Assembly: GCA_905221615.1 (NCBI GenBank)
Contig: CAJNDT010000001.1
Span: 2,097,894-2,161,893 of the forward strand
Direction of reading: 5' to 3'
Length of the DNA stretch: 64,000 nt
From: Symbiodinium sp. CCMP2592
Taxonomy: Eukaryota > Sar > Dinophyceae > Suessiales > Symbiodiniaceae
Under the pieces are notes generated by a model, which was given only the letters and a program-made list of their open reading frames with translations, was not told the origin of the DNA and ran no database searches. Shown here in pieces: positions 49,894 to 60,232 of the stretch; within the stretch, counting starts at the first letter, position 1; every line of letters starts with the position of its first letter. The translations under genes and the position numbers were made by a program.

Positions 49894-51953
49894 CAGTGAG
49901 GTTCAGTGCTAACGCGCTGTGTGCAAAAGAAACGGCTCTGTGACGCAATTCTGTCCGACATGCTGTTGCAGAGACAGGGTTTCACGGCGCTGGACAGCTT
50001 GTGCACAGTCTGCAAGCTCGCTGCTAGCAGTTGTTTGTGTTGGAGTGGAGAGTGTCTGTGCGTATGCTATGTGGTGCATCCTGGAGCAAGAGCTCTTTAT
50101 TGCTTCTGATTGCTTTCCGCCGGCAGGAAGGACCAGCTGCTGCCGTCGAGGCCGAGCCAAGTTCAGCAGGGTTTTAGACATAGTCAAACTGTGATGCTGT
50201 CCTACAGCCCCACAACCAGGTGCAGCGCTTGTCAAAGGAAATTGCGAGCACGCAGCAATCATTGAAGCGATTGCGTCGTGCAGTTTCCAACCTGTTTTTG
50301 ACAGCTCGGCAGATTACAATTGTCTTGGCCGTTTACATGCTGTCGGAGTATGACATCGGGGTAGCTCGGGCTTATGTTCGTTTCGTCCACTGTCAACAGC
50401 GGACCAATGCTGATGCACACACTGAATACACTGATGCCACACTGGATGCCCGCATTGAAAACTGGTATCTCGAAGCCGCTCTAGACAAACTGGTGAAGCT
50501 TCAAGACCCTGGTCCAGTACGTCGGGAAGCTGTTCGGTTTTTGGCACAAAATCAGACAGGTTTTTGGGTTTCCAGGCAAAACGAGCGCGGCGTGGCGCCT
50601 ACATCCGCTGCTACAGCATCGGTGTTTGTGCAAACCTGCCATAAATATGGAGTGCTGGAGCAGGCTTTGGTTAGATCAATCCACAACAACACGATCTCAC
50701 ACCGACATGGTCGCCACATGCGCAAATGGGCAAAACGATATCGTGAAAGGTTCCATCTGCGATTTGGTGTATTGAAGAGCGGACCAGTTCCAGGACCAGT
50801 TGAGGAGACTCGACGTAAGGCGGTTCGGCGGCATTTTGGTCCGTTTTTGCGTTCCCTAAACTGGTACCAAAAAAAGTGCCCAAAATGGGAACGTTAGTGG
50901 GAACGTAGATACGGGAAGGTCGAAAACCCATCCTCCCAAGGTTCCCCTTTTGAGACCCCAAGGTTGTGAAGTTTTTGCAGTGGGTTTCGTGGCTTCGAAG
51001 CAGAGTTCCGGCAGGCAAACAGGCCGTCTTTATCAATGTGGACGAAACTAGCATATCTCTGGCGCGGCCAGACCTCAAGGGCAATATCGTGCCCGGAAAG
51101 TGCACCTTGCAGCAGAAGGGAAAGCGTACAAGGGGTGCCTTGACCCACGTGGCCAGCATTTGCAACCGATCCGACATCCAGCCGTGTCTTCCGCAAGTGA
51201 TTTTGAGCAACACACGTGTTGTGAGTCAGAAGCTGGCCAAATCGTTGTTGCCCCTGCAGCCGGAAACAGTGCGATTGGTACGGGGCAAGACTGGCTAGAG
51301 TACAGCTGCTTCCTTCGTAGAGTATTTGAAAATGCTTCGAGACGCACTATCACTGTGGCCAGAGATTCAACTTATCCTCGTGATGGATTGTGCTCCAGCC
51401 CATCTTGCTGACAGCGTGATAGAAGCTGCCAATAATCAAGGCTTTTTTACAGCTGTTTGCCCCGCCGGCTTGACGCCTCTGCTCCAACCGCTAGATGTAT
51501 ATTGTTTCCAGGGGTACAAGCACTATTTGGCAGAGAAAACCAGAGACGCAGTAGACTTGTCCATGTCTTCACGGATGCAAATTTTGTTTGGAGCCTGCAC
51601 GACTTACTTGAGTCGTCGGAGTTGGAAGTCTGCTATTGGCCGGCTTCAACTAACAGATGAGCAAACGCCTGTGTCTCGGGGCCTGCAGGATGTATTTCCT
51701 GCCGGTTTGCCAACGTTGGACCCGCAGATGCCCACCCATGAAGATCTTGAGGACCTTTTCCCGTCTCGCCGTACACTGAATCACAGTGAATGGATTCGTG
51801 TTCCACTTCGCGCGGGAAGACTGCGACTTCGTGTGTAGGCCCTTGTTGGTTCTGTGCGTTTTTCATTGCCAGTTTGCCTACTTCCGAATCGTACTGTATG
51901 AAAGCCCCGCAGATGGAACCAATCTCTTCAAAGATCTTGTTTCGAAAGCACTG
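49894..51953 (+). mobile_element. pogo/Tigger-like DNA transposon, copy C (defective)
   Basis: Starts CAGTGAGG and ends GAAAGCACTG, followed by TA and then LINE tail sequence. Relative to copy B it lacks 24 bp in the 5' region (near 50133) and one T near 49980. Copies are otherwise nearly identical, so the array is young. Confidence 0.88.
50220..51838 (+). pseudogene. DDE_1 transposase, copy C, nonsense mutation
   Basis: Same two-exon structure as copy B. At 51294-51296 the Trp codon of GKTGW is TAG (TGG in A and B), cutting the protein just before the second catalytic Asp. The downstream frame is intact to 51838 with LVMDCAPAHLAD and LLQPLDVYCFQ. This is a single point change. Confidence 0.88.
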
Positions 51954-52551
51954 TAGGCCTTGCAAAGCTGAAGTGCTGCCGGACCATCTCGCTGCCATGC
52001 TTGTGCATGGGCCTGTCGTTGATGATTCTTCATCTTGGTATGGTCCGGGGTCCAAAAACCGCACAAAATGCACCGATGCTTAAGCTCCTGAGCCTCTGGC
52101 CGGGTGGCAATGGCGCTGAGTTTGTTGCTGGGCGAACTCTGCACCTTGGCGCAAAAGACCGCCGGCCCTGGAGGGCCTGACCCTGCATCTGTTTCTCAGT
52201 GGTGAGAGAGATCTGGCGCAGTCGTTCCGGCTGCGTGCAGGCCCCCGATAAGAGATGGTCACGTAGGCCTTTCCATTGATGGAAAGCCTTGTCGCATGCA
52301 GAACATACAGGTAGACCATCCTTGGAGTGCCAACTGCGATCAAAGAAGGGGGGAATGTACCTTTGTACGTGCTCGCGATGCATTCGCGTAACGTGCATGT
52401 GTAAGCCATGCGCAGAGACAAAACCCGACTCGCAGTGAGAGCAGGCGTGTAGCCGCTGCTGTAAGGCCTCGGTGCTCGCCGGAAGGTTTTCCACCTCTCT
52501 CAGCATGTCCTGTAGGTCCTGTACGACGTGGCTCAGTTGCGTAACGTCACC
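51954..52551 (-). mobile_element. 3' part of a minus-strand LINE, with three C2H2 fingers
   Basis: Minus-strand reading continues the LINE protein interrupted by the foldback element. From the 52551 end it reads DVTQLSHVVQDLQDMLREVE. Three finger-like motifs follow: CSHCESGFVSAHGLHMHVTR..H, CSACDKAFHQWKGLRDHLLSGAC (incomplete) and CILCGFWTPDHTKMKNHQRQ..H. C-terminal C2H2-like fingers are typical of some LINE ORF2 proteins and bind nucleic acid. The last codons run into pogo copy C at 51953. The pogo end is followed by TA, so the pogo array probably inserted into this LINE. The fingers are separated by frame breaks around 52030-52090. Confidence 0.7.
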
Positions 52552-53759
52552 AAGCCTTTTTCCCTCTATTCGGGCTTTCGAAAAGCATCCGGGCTCTCGG
52601 CTTGACATGGGCGCGCCAGGCCTTCCACATGCCGCAGAACTGAAAGCAGGCGCCAGGCACAACCAGAAGAACAATTCGTGGTTCTTTTAACCCATCGCTC
52701 TTTAAAACCTATTGTACTTGTCACTTTGCTTGACTTTGACTCAGCCGTCGGTCGCCGAACGAAATCGGTGTAAGATTGAGCCAAAGCAAAAGAAACGATT
52801 CAGTCAAAGTTGGAACCACAAGACAATATAAGCAACATCCTAGTTTTGGCTTGACTTTCCCATGGATCTAAGACGCTTACCGTACTTCTCAGCTTGTTTG
52901 ACTCAGTCGTCGATCGCCGAACGAAATCGGCTTGAGGCTGCTTGAGCCAAAGCAGAAAACAACCAAATTTTAACCCAGAAGACAATGTAAACAACGACAT
53001 CCTAGTTTAAGGTTTAGTTTCCAATTATAAGGCTTAGGATCTTGGGCTTGGCTTGTACTAGGCGGCGCGTGCCGCGCAGATCAGCAGGTGTCGAAGGCTC
53101 CAACATGTTGCAGCACAGCGCGCTGGCCATTTCTCGAGCTGCAGTGCTTGGACTAATCTAGTAGTAGATGTCAGCTTTTAACGTTCATCGTAGTTGTGGT
53201 CCGGGTTTTCCTCTTAGCATTCAAGTTTAAGATTGTGACTTCAGGGTCGGCTGCTATCCCATATTTTAAGGATGTAGGTGCCGTGAAACCGCTGACCACC
53301 GCGACTTATCTCGAGCTATACGCTTTAAGGTGTCGGTGGTTTGGGTTCAGGGCAACTTAAAGTTATAGTGAACCCCAGAAAGTTGGATCATGGGTTTAGG
53401 ATGATTAGTGCTAGGTGTTCCCTATGTTTTACTTGACAATTAGGATAATCATGTTCCAACTTTCTGGCTTCTACTGTAAGGGATGTCAGAGCTCAAGAAT
53501 TGCACCAAGGACCAGGAAGGGTTGATCTGAATTTATAGATGGCATCGGGAGAGAGCAATAAAATGTCGTGCAAATGCACGCTGTGGCCAGAAGCCCACCG
53601 CATGATTGCTCGAATTTGCCAGCCGTCACCGGCAGCTTCCAGATTATCACGGTTTAGGGCTCTGCAGGTTCAGGGCTTCAGGGTTTAGAGTGTAGGGTTT
53701 CTGGTGTAGGCGTAGGGTTTAAGGGTTCGGGCTTAAGGTTCAAGCTCAAACCCTAAACC
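52552..53759 (+). repeat. Foldback left arm (terminal inverted repeat)
   Basis: Inverted partner of 55930-57115. It contains two subterminal copies of TCGCCGAACGAAATCGG (about 52750 and 52912) near TTGAGCCAAAGCA, and toward its inner end degenerate GGGTTTA-type repeats (53640-53759). Confidence 0.85.
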
Positions 53760-54095
53760 TTTATATGTGCCAGCATCCGCGCACCCCCCCCCCCCCCCCC
53801 CCCCCCCCCCATGGTAATCCCCCTCCCCCCCCCTGTGGTTCCTGTGGTTCCCCCCCCCCCTGTGGTTCCTCTTGGTTTTCCCCCTCCCTTTTGTGGTTCT
53901 TCTGGTTCCTGTCTCCCCCCTCCCCCCCTGTGGTTCCTGTGGTTCCTCCGCGTGGTTGCTGCTGCTTTGTTGTTGCTGCTGTTCTTCTTCTTGTTCTTGT
54001 TCTTGTTCTTGTTGTGTGGTCGCCCGGGTCGGGGGGGGGGGGATACCATTGGGGGGGGGGGGGGGTCGAGAACGCGGAGCGCGGGCACATATAAA
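53760..54095. repeat. Nested palindromic insertion with poly-C and poly-G tracts
   Basis: Bounded by TTTATATGTGCC and its inverse GGCACATATAAA. It contains 27 consecutive C (53784-53810), CCCCCTGTGGTTCC-type repeats, a (TTCTTG)n tract near 53985-54010, and G-runs at ~54032-54065. It has no counterpart in the right arm. Frames reading Gly/His/Arg or Pro-rich peptides are low-complexity artefacts. Confidence 0.7.
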
Positions 54096-54184
54096 CCCTG
54101 AAACTCTAAACCGTGTATTATGTGAGCTAAACCCTAAAACAAGCGGCGGCAATTTCCTGCCTAAAACCGCGGACAGCTCTTCTT

Positions 54185-54640
54185 GGTGATGAGCGCGGGC
54201 TGGATTCATCACCAATGCAGTCCGCTGATTTCGGAAGCAAATCCGCGGACTGGGTTCATCACAAACGCAGTCCGCTGATTTCGGAAGGAAATCCGCGGAC
54301 TGCGTTTGTGACGAACGCGGGCTGGATTCATCACAAATGCAGTCCGCTGATTTCGGAAGGAAATCCGCGGACTGCGTTTGTGATGAACGCGGACTGGATT
54401 CATCACAAATGCAGTCCACTGATTTCGGAAGGAAATCAGCGGACTGCTTTTGTGATGAACGCGGGCTGGATTCATCACAAAACGCAGTCCCGGGAGGCGG
54501 ACTGCGTTTGTGATGAACGCGGACTGGATTCATCACAAAACGCATGTCCGGGAGGCGGACTGCGTTTGTGATGAACGCGGACTGGATTCATCACAAAAAG
54601 CAGTCATGCCAAGTCAAGCCATCACGCAAACAAACGTTCA
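54185..54640. repeat. 72-bp hairpin satellite, left inverted array
   Basis: Units contain GTGATGAACGCGGACTGG or the GGGCTGG variant, ATTCATCACAAATGCAGTCC, and GATTTCGGAAGGAAATC. It is the inverted counterpart of the array at 55010-55880 but shorter (about 5-6 units). Confidence 0.85.
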
Positions 54641-55009
54641 TGCTTCGGAAAATTATGTTGCGGGCCTCGGCTTCCAGAGGGTCTCGAAGAGGCCGTTCAT
54701 CAGAAATGACCTGCGCGCGGCAACAGGCCCGAAAGCGATGAGCCAAGGCTCCGTTCATCACAAAACCATGCTTTTGACCCAGGAATTGGCAAGTGCGTGC
54801 CGTCGAGGACTCAAACATGCTTGCAGACATCTTGAAACCATGGTTTTTGTGATGAACGGAGCCTTGGCTCATCGCTTTCGGGCCTGCCGCCGTGCCCAGG
54901 TCATTTCTGATGAACTGCCTCTTCGAGACCCTCTGGAAGCCGAGGCCCGCAACAAAATTTCCAAAGGATGAACGTTTTTTTGCGTGACGGCTTGACTTGG
55001 CATGACTGC

Positions 55010-55880
55010 ATTTTGTGATGAATCCAGTCCACGTTCATCACAAACGCAGTCCGCCTCCCGGACATGCGTTTTGTGATGAATCCAGTCCGCGTTCATCACA
55101 AACGCAGTCCGCCTCACGGGACTGCGTTTTGTGATGAATCCAGCCCGCGTTCATCACAAAAGCAGTCCGCTGATTTCCTTCCGAAATCAGCGGACTGCAT
55201 TTGTGATGAATCCAGTCCGCGTTCATCACAAACGCAGTCCGCGGATTTCCTTCCGAAATCAGCGGACTGCATTTGTGATGAATCCAGTCCGCGTTCATCA
55301 CAAACGCAATCCGCGGATTTCCTTCCGAAATCAGCGGACTGCATTTGTGATGAATCCAGCCCGCGTTCATCACAAACGCAGTCCGCGGATTTCCTTCCGA
55401 AATCAGCGGACTGCATTTGTGATGAATCCAGTCCGCGTTCATCACAAACGCAGTCCGCGGATTTCCTTCCGAAATCAGCGGACTGCATTTGTGATGAATC
55501 CAGCCCGCGTTCATCACAAACGCAGTCCGCGGATTTCCTTCCGAAATCAGCGGACTGCATTTGTGATGAATCCAGTCCGCGTTCATCACAAGCGCAGTCC
55601 GCGGATTTCCCTCCGAAATCAGCGGACTGCATTTGTGATGAATCCAGCCCGCGTTCATCACAAACGCAGTCCGCGGATTTCCTTCCGAAATCAGCGGACT
55701 GCATTTGTGATGAATCCAGTCCGCGTTCATCACAAACGCAGTCCGCGGATTTCCTTCCGAAATCAGCGGACTGCATTTGTGATGAATCCAGCCCGCGTTC
55801 ATCACAAACGCAGTCCGCGGATTTCCTTCCGAAATCAGCGGACTGCATTTGTGATGAATCCAGTCCGCGCTCATCACCAA
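55010..55880. repeat. 72-bp hairpin satellite, right array (~12 units)
   Basis: The unit starts GTGATGAATCCAGTCCGCG (at 55203, 55275, 55347 and so on, every 72 bp). Each unit holds two hairpins: TTTGTGATGAA...TTCATCACAAA and GCAGTCCGCGGATTTC...GAAATCAGCGGACTGC. CCAGTCC and CCAGCCC variants mostly alternate, giving a 144-bp higher-order unit. Confidence 0.93.
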
Positions 55881-55929
55881 GAAATGCTGTCCGCGTTTGT
55901 AGGCAGAAAACTAGCTGCCATCGCTTTTA

Positions 55930-57115
55930 GGGTTTATAAGGGTTTATGGTTTAAGCTTTGACCTTAAGCTCGAACCCCTAAACCCTAAACCGGAAACCTT
56001 AAACCGGAAACCCTAAACCTTAAACCCTGAAGTCCTATAAACCTGCAGAGCCCTAAAACCGTGATAATCTGGAAAGTGCCGGTGACGGCTGGCAAATTCG
56101 AGCAATCATGCGGTGGGCTTCTGGCCACAGCGTGCATTTGCACGACATTTTATTGCTCTCTCCCGATGCCATCTATAAATTCAGATCAACCCTTCCTGGT
56201 CCTTGGTGCAATTCTTGAGCTCTGACATCCCTTACAGTAGAAGCCAGAAAGTTGGAACATGATTATCCTAATTGTCAAGTAAAACATAGGGAACACCTAG
56301 CGCTAATCATCCTAAACCCATGATCCAACTTTCTGGGGTTCACTATAACTTTAAGTTGCCCTGAACCCTAACCACCGACACCTTAAAGCGTATAGCTCGA
56401 GATAAGTCGCGGTGGTCAGCGGTTTCACGGCACCTACATCCTTATAATATGGGATAGCAGCTGACCCTGAAGTCAGAAACTTAAACTTGAATGCTAAGAG
56501 GAAAACCCGGACCACAACCGCCATAAACTTTAAAAACTGACATCCACTAAAAGACAATCAAGCACTGCAGCTCGAGAAATGGCCAGCGCGCTGTGCTGCA
56601 ACATGTTGGAGCCTTCGTCACCTGCTGATCTGCGCAGCACGCGCCGCCTAGTACAAGCCAAGCCCAAAATCCTAAACCTTACAATTGGAAACTAATCCCT
56701 CCCAGTCGCCTCCCACTTTACATTGTCTTGTGGCTCAAACTTTGATTGTTTTCTGCCGTGGCTCAAGCAGCCTCAAGCCGATTTCGTTCGGCGACCGGTG
56801 ACTGAGTCAAAGAAGCTGAGAAGGATGTCCCGTTGCTTACATTGTCTTGTGGTTCCAACTTTGATTGAATCGTTTTTCTGCTTTGGCTCAATCTTACACC
56901 GATTTCGTTCGGCGACCGATGGCTGAGTCAAAATCAAGCAAGTTGACAAGTACAATAGGTGTTAAAGAGTGATGGGTTAAAAGAACCACGAATTGTTCTT
57001 CTGGTTGTGCCTGGCGCCTGCTTTCAGTTCTGCGGCATGTGGAAGGCCTGGCGCTCCCAAGTCAAGCCGAGAGCCCGGATGCTTTTCGAAAGCCCGAATA
57101 GAGGGAAAAAGGCTT
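55930..57115 (-). repeat. Foldback right arm (terminal inverted repeat)
   Basis: Inverse of the left arm, with scattered substitutions and small indels. Its inner end carries AACCCCTAAACCCTAAACC and related CCCTAAA-type repeats (55970-56060). Confidence 0.85.
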
Positions 57116-59375
57116 CACCGTATGTATGTGGTTCAGACGGTTGCTGGTGTGTTGCTAGGCCCGTCGCTGGTGGACTCAGCCTGGCCCATGGGCCCCGCGT
57201 CGCTGAGGGTTCACTGGGAGTGTGCGCAGGCAGGGCTGTAGTGGTGGCTTCGGAGGGGGCTGTTCTCTTGCACAACCGCTTGAGTCTGGAAGCCATCCTT
57301 GTTTGGATTTTGGCTACCGGGTCTTGGATTGAATATAGTCGGTACAGATCAGCTGTAGGTGTGTGGCCGACGTGTGCAGGCTGGTTAAGGACCGAGTGTA
57401 TCTTGTGTGCATACCAGCCTCTAAGATGCCTGGCCGTCTCCTCCGTGAGGCCGACTTCGGGGAGCCCCGTGACCAAGGTGGCCCAAACGGTGGTGAACCA
57501 GACCTTTAGCTTGGCCATTGGCCCCGCGGCGCGGCGATTGTAGACGAATCGCTTGACTTGCTGGAGCTTTTTGGCAGCCTCCGCTATGCGGAATCGCAGC
57601 GTCTGCATTTCAAAGTTCCCATAGGAGATTTGGATGCCCAGGTACTTGACTTGCGTCTCAAGTCTGTAGGCAGGGAAAGATTTGTGCCTGTCTAAGCGCC
57701 AATGCCTCTGTAGCTTGCCCTCCAAGTCGGGGAGCCAGCAGGTGTGTTTTTGAAGCATGGCCTCCGCCTTGGCCGGGTTGACGCGCAATCCCAATTTCTT
57801 CACCTCCGACAAAAGCTGTAGGATCATCTTGTGAGCTGCGTCCACGTCAGCTTTGCTGCGGATGGTGCGATGCATGGTGAAATCGTCCGCGTATCCTGTG
57901 AAGTCTTTGCGGACATTGTCCCAGCCAAACGTGTCGATCAGCCTATGAAGAAGGCGGCCCGTGAGCACAGAAAACAACGTGGGGGCCAACTTGCAGCCTT
58001 GTTTGATGCCCGTGGTGGTTTCCACGTCCTTGTAGGCCCCCTGAGAGTGAAGCCTGTACTTGGACCGATGATGAAGGCCATGTATGAGCTTCTGAAGGGA
58101 GGGGTCCGCGCCCAGTTCATCAAGCAGGGACAGAATCTCACTGCGAGAGACAGTGTCGAATGCCTGTGAAAGGTCAAGAGCGAAAGTGATGCCGCCGACT
58201 AGACCCACAGGACATTGTCCCCGCTGTTGATCTGCTCGGGTGAGATTCGCATTGCGACAGAGTTGCCTGGCTGGCTTCCCTCAAGTGCTGAACCACTCTA
58301 CTCTGTGCGTCAGAGAGACCTGTCCCAGGGAGGTACGCAAACTGGGGCAGTGGCTTCATGTACGGCACTGTGAGAGGCTCCAGGAGCTCCTTGGCCGTGC
58401 CCGCCAGTCCCTTAGCATCCGGGCGAAGGATGCCCAGTGGCCTTAGTTGGGAAGGCTTGTCTGCCGGTTTACCCGGTTTTGGTATGAGGCAAAGATCCGC
58501 TCGAGTCAGATCGTCGTCCAGGGACTGGTCCTGCGCCAGACTGGAACAGTACTGTGAAAGCGCCTCCGAGACCGGCTGAGCGCAAAGTTTCCAGGCTGCG
58601 GCCGGTGCCGCTCCTTTTGGAACTGCCTTGCCAGGTTTGATCGAGGCAATGTGCTTCGCTAACTTGGTCTGTGGCAAGAGGGGCAACAGTCCCGAGTCCG
58701 ACGGAAGCTGTGGATGCGCCGCGAAGACCTTGGCTGCATACTGCCCCAGTTCATCCAGTTCGTTCGCGGGACTGAGCAGGAAGCCCTGCTCGTCCTTGAG
58801 CTGTGCTTTCAAGGCCGGTTTCCACGGACGGAGATGCTTGAGAGTCTGATATGCAAGGTGCTGGTCGCCATGGCTCAGAGCCTGATCCACCTCAGCAAGA
58901 AACCGCTTTGTTTGGCATTTTCGAGCCTGCTTAACCGCTTGTTTATGCTGCTCACACAGGGTTTGTCGGGCCTCATCATCCGGCGATGACTCTGCCCTGG
59001 GGTGAGCATTGCCCCCACGCGCAGAGCGCCACATGCGTCTGGCTATGCGCGTTTCCGGACTATCTGGCATTGCCACCGGGGTCTTAGGGAAAAACCTAGA
59101 TGTCGCTTCGCCAAGGAGACGATCCTAAGACGCCGGCTGCATGTCCGGGGTGAGGCGTGCTTTGACCCACTCGAGCATTTGCTGGGCTGGCAACGTGTTG
59201 TCCCTGACAGCTGCTTGCAGGGCAGCAGAGTCGTAGTGATGTTGCTGTAGCTGAGGAGCAGGCAGGTTCCAGTGCCGAACTGGCTTGACAGTGGCACTTA
59301 TGGGCAAGTGCCCGCCTTTTTTCCAGCTGCCCAGCGGGAAATCCGCCAGCGGCGTAGAGGCTTTGTGATCAACAT
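57116..59375 (-). pseudogene. 5'-truncated LINE ORF2 (end of endonuclease, reverse transcriptase), minus strand
   Basis: Reading begins near 59375 with a GGHLPISATVKP segment resembling the endonuclease C-terminal SDH block. It continues through a linker to RT motifs: ADLCLIPKPGKPADKPSQLR and LRPLGILRPDAKG (frame 59070-58174), then ITFALDLSQAFDTVS (motif A Asp), TTGIKQGCKLAPTLFS and FTGYADDFTMH (YADD) (frame 58208 onward). Frame changes lie near 59125 and 58210-58280. The thumb and C-terminal region (VKYLGIQISYGNFEM, PMAKLKVWFTTVWATL) run to the foldback insertion at 57115 and continue at 52551. Loss of the 5' part is typical of incomplete target-primed reverse transcription. It is not closely related to the 25-31 kb LINE. 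Confidence 0.82.
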
Positions 59376-59752
59376 TTTCCCCTATGCCCTGTACTCCTAT
59401 TTTGCTAGAACAGTTTTGTAGCTTTTGACCACTCGTGTAGTTTTCTACTTTGATCATGCGAAGCATGTACGATCGACGTAACATTCAGGCTCAGAGTACT
59501 TGCAAAAGTCCGAAGTTTGTTCATGGTAGCGGAGCTGGGCCGACCCAGCTTCGGGACACGTGGACTTCTTGTGGGCTTGAGTTCAGGGGCCCAGGCTGTT
59601 AGGCTGTGGCAGCGTTCCTCTGAGTGTGTTGCGTGATTTCGGTGAACCTAGGCTGTAGTGCCGTAGCTTCGCAATCCCGGCGCCGACCGGACGAGCCATA
59701 GCTGCCGCGAGCTTTGTTTGCTTGAACAATAAATCACGACAACCTTAGCAGG
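59376..59752. other. Possible 5' LTR/leader of the right-hand retrotransposon
   Basis: Contains AACAATAAATCACGACAACC near 59725-59744 with an AATAAA signal just before coding begins. No terminal repeat pair can be tested, because the element runs off the window. Confidence 0.3.
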
Positions 59753-59753
59753 G

Positions 59754-60227
59754 GTGGAGTTGCTGCGTGAGCTTCTCTTGTCTGTGTACGAGGAGCAGCT
59801 TTGGGCGAGACCTCAGCCCGAGGGTAGAAGCAGGGAGTCCTTTGTGCGCATTTTGCGTACCAGCTTTGCCGCGTGCGAAGCCAGAGCCCAATCATTTCAC
59901 ACTGTGCCTGAGCTTTACAAATTTGCAAGCCAGTGTTTGAGAGAGAAGGAGTGGAAGGAGAAGTTCTTTTGCGAGGGAGCTGCTATCTGTACTGCCAATT
60001 GCATACCGTTTTCAGTGCAAGAATCCTTTGTGCACGCCCAGACCGAGGCGCCGGACTTTGAAAGGTCCCTTGTCGCTAGTCTAGGTGGTTTTCCTCAGGT
60101 TTCTTCTTGTGGGAGTTCGGAAATCATTGATCTTGAGCAATCAACGCCTGATCAAGCAAGTTCGTCAGCTGCGTTTCGTGTTCCATTGCACCGCGAAGGT
60201 TCCGATTGCACCATTGATCTTGATTAG
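59754..60227 (+). CDS. 157-codon ORF upstream of Gag-Pol, no ATG
   Basis: The frame is open from about 59748 and contains no Met codon. The first alternative start is GTG 59754. The sequence looks globular then acidic (LLRELLLSVYEEQLWARPQP, FVRILRTSFAACEARAQSFH; end SEIIDLEQSTPDQASSSAA). It stops 5 bp before the Gag ATG. It may be a 3' exon, a readthrough or leader ORF, or non-coding. Confidence 0.35.
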   Translation: MELLRELLLSVYEEQLWARPQPEGRSRESFVRILRTSFAACEARAQSFHTVPELYKFASQCLREKEWKEKFFCEGAAICTANCIPFSVQESFVHAQTEAPDFERSLVASLGGFPQVSSCGSSEIIDLEQSTPDQASSSAAFRVPLHREGSDCTIDLD

Positions 60228-60232
60228 AAACA

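Larger units (their letters stand above)
52552..57115. mobile_element. Giant foldback element (4,564 bp) with long terminal inverted repeats
   Basis: The left end AAGCCTTTTTCCCTCTATTC and right end GAATAGAGGGAAAAAGGCTT are exact inverted copies. The flanking CACC at 52548-52551 and 57116-57119 is a 4-bp target-site duplication. The arms (52552-53759 and 55930-57115) stay highly similar over more than 1 kb, and inverted similarity continues through the satellite arrays to a centre near 54.8 kb. It has no transposase or other convincing gene, so it is non-autonomous. Open frames in the satellite (multiple frames, both strands) result from the 72-bp period. Removing it with one CACC restores the LINE reading frame. 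Confidence 0.88.

Noticed and set aside
52900-52960. TTTGGCTCAAG match (minus strand) to the 3' end of the dinoflagellate spliced leader
   Set aside because: Only ~11 bases match and the diagnostic CCGTAGCC part is absent. It belongs to a subterminal repeat of the foldback arm, so a relict leader is not supported.
53733-54545. Minus-strand Gly/His/Gln-rich open frame across the poly-C/poly-G segment
   Set aside because: It is made of homopolymers and simple repeats and crosses element boundaries.
55038-55961. Long overlapping open frames on both strands of the satellite, encoding repeat peptides
   Set aside because: A 72-bp period with no stop in a unit keeps several frames open automatically. 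The array is a structured satellite inside a foldback element, and there is no independent coding evidence.
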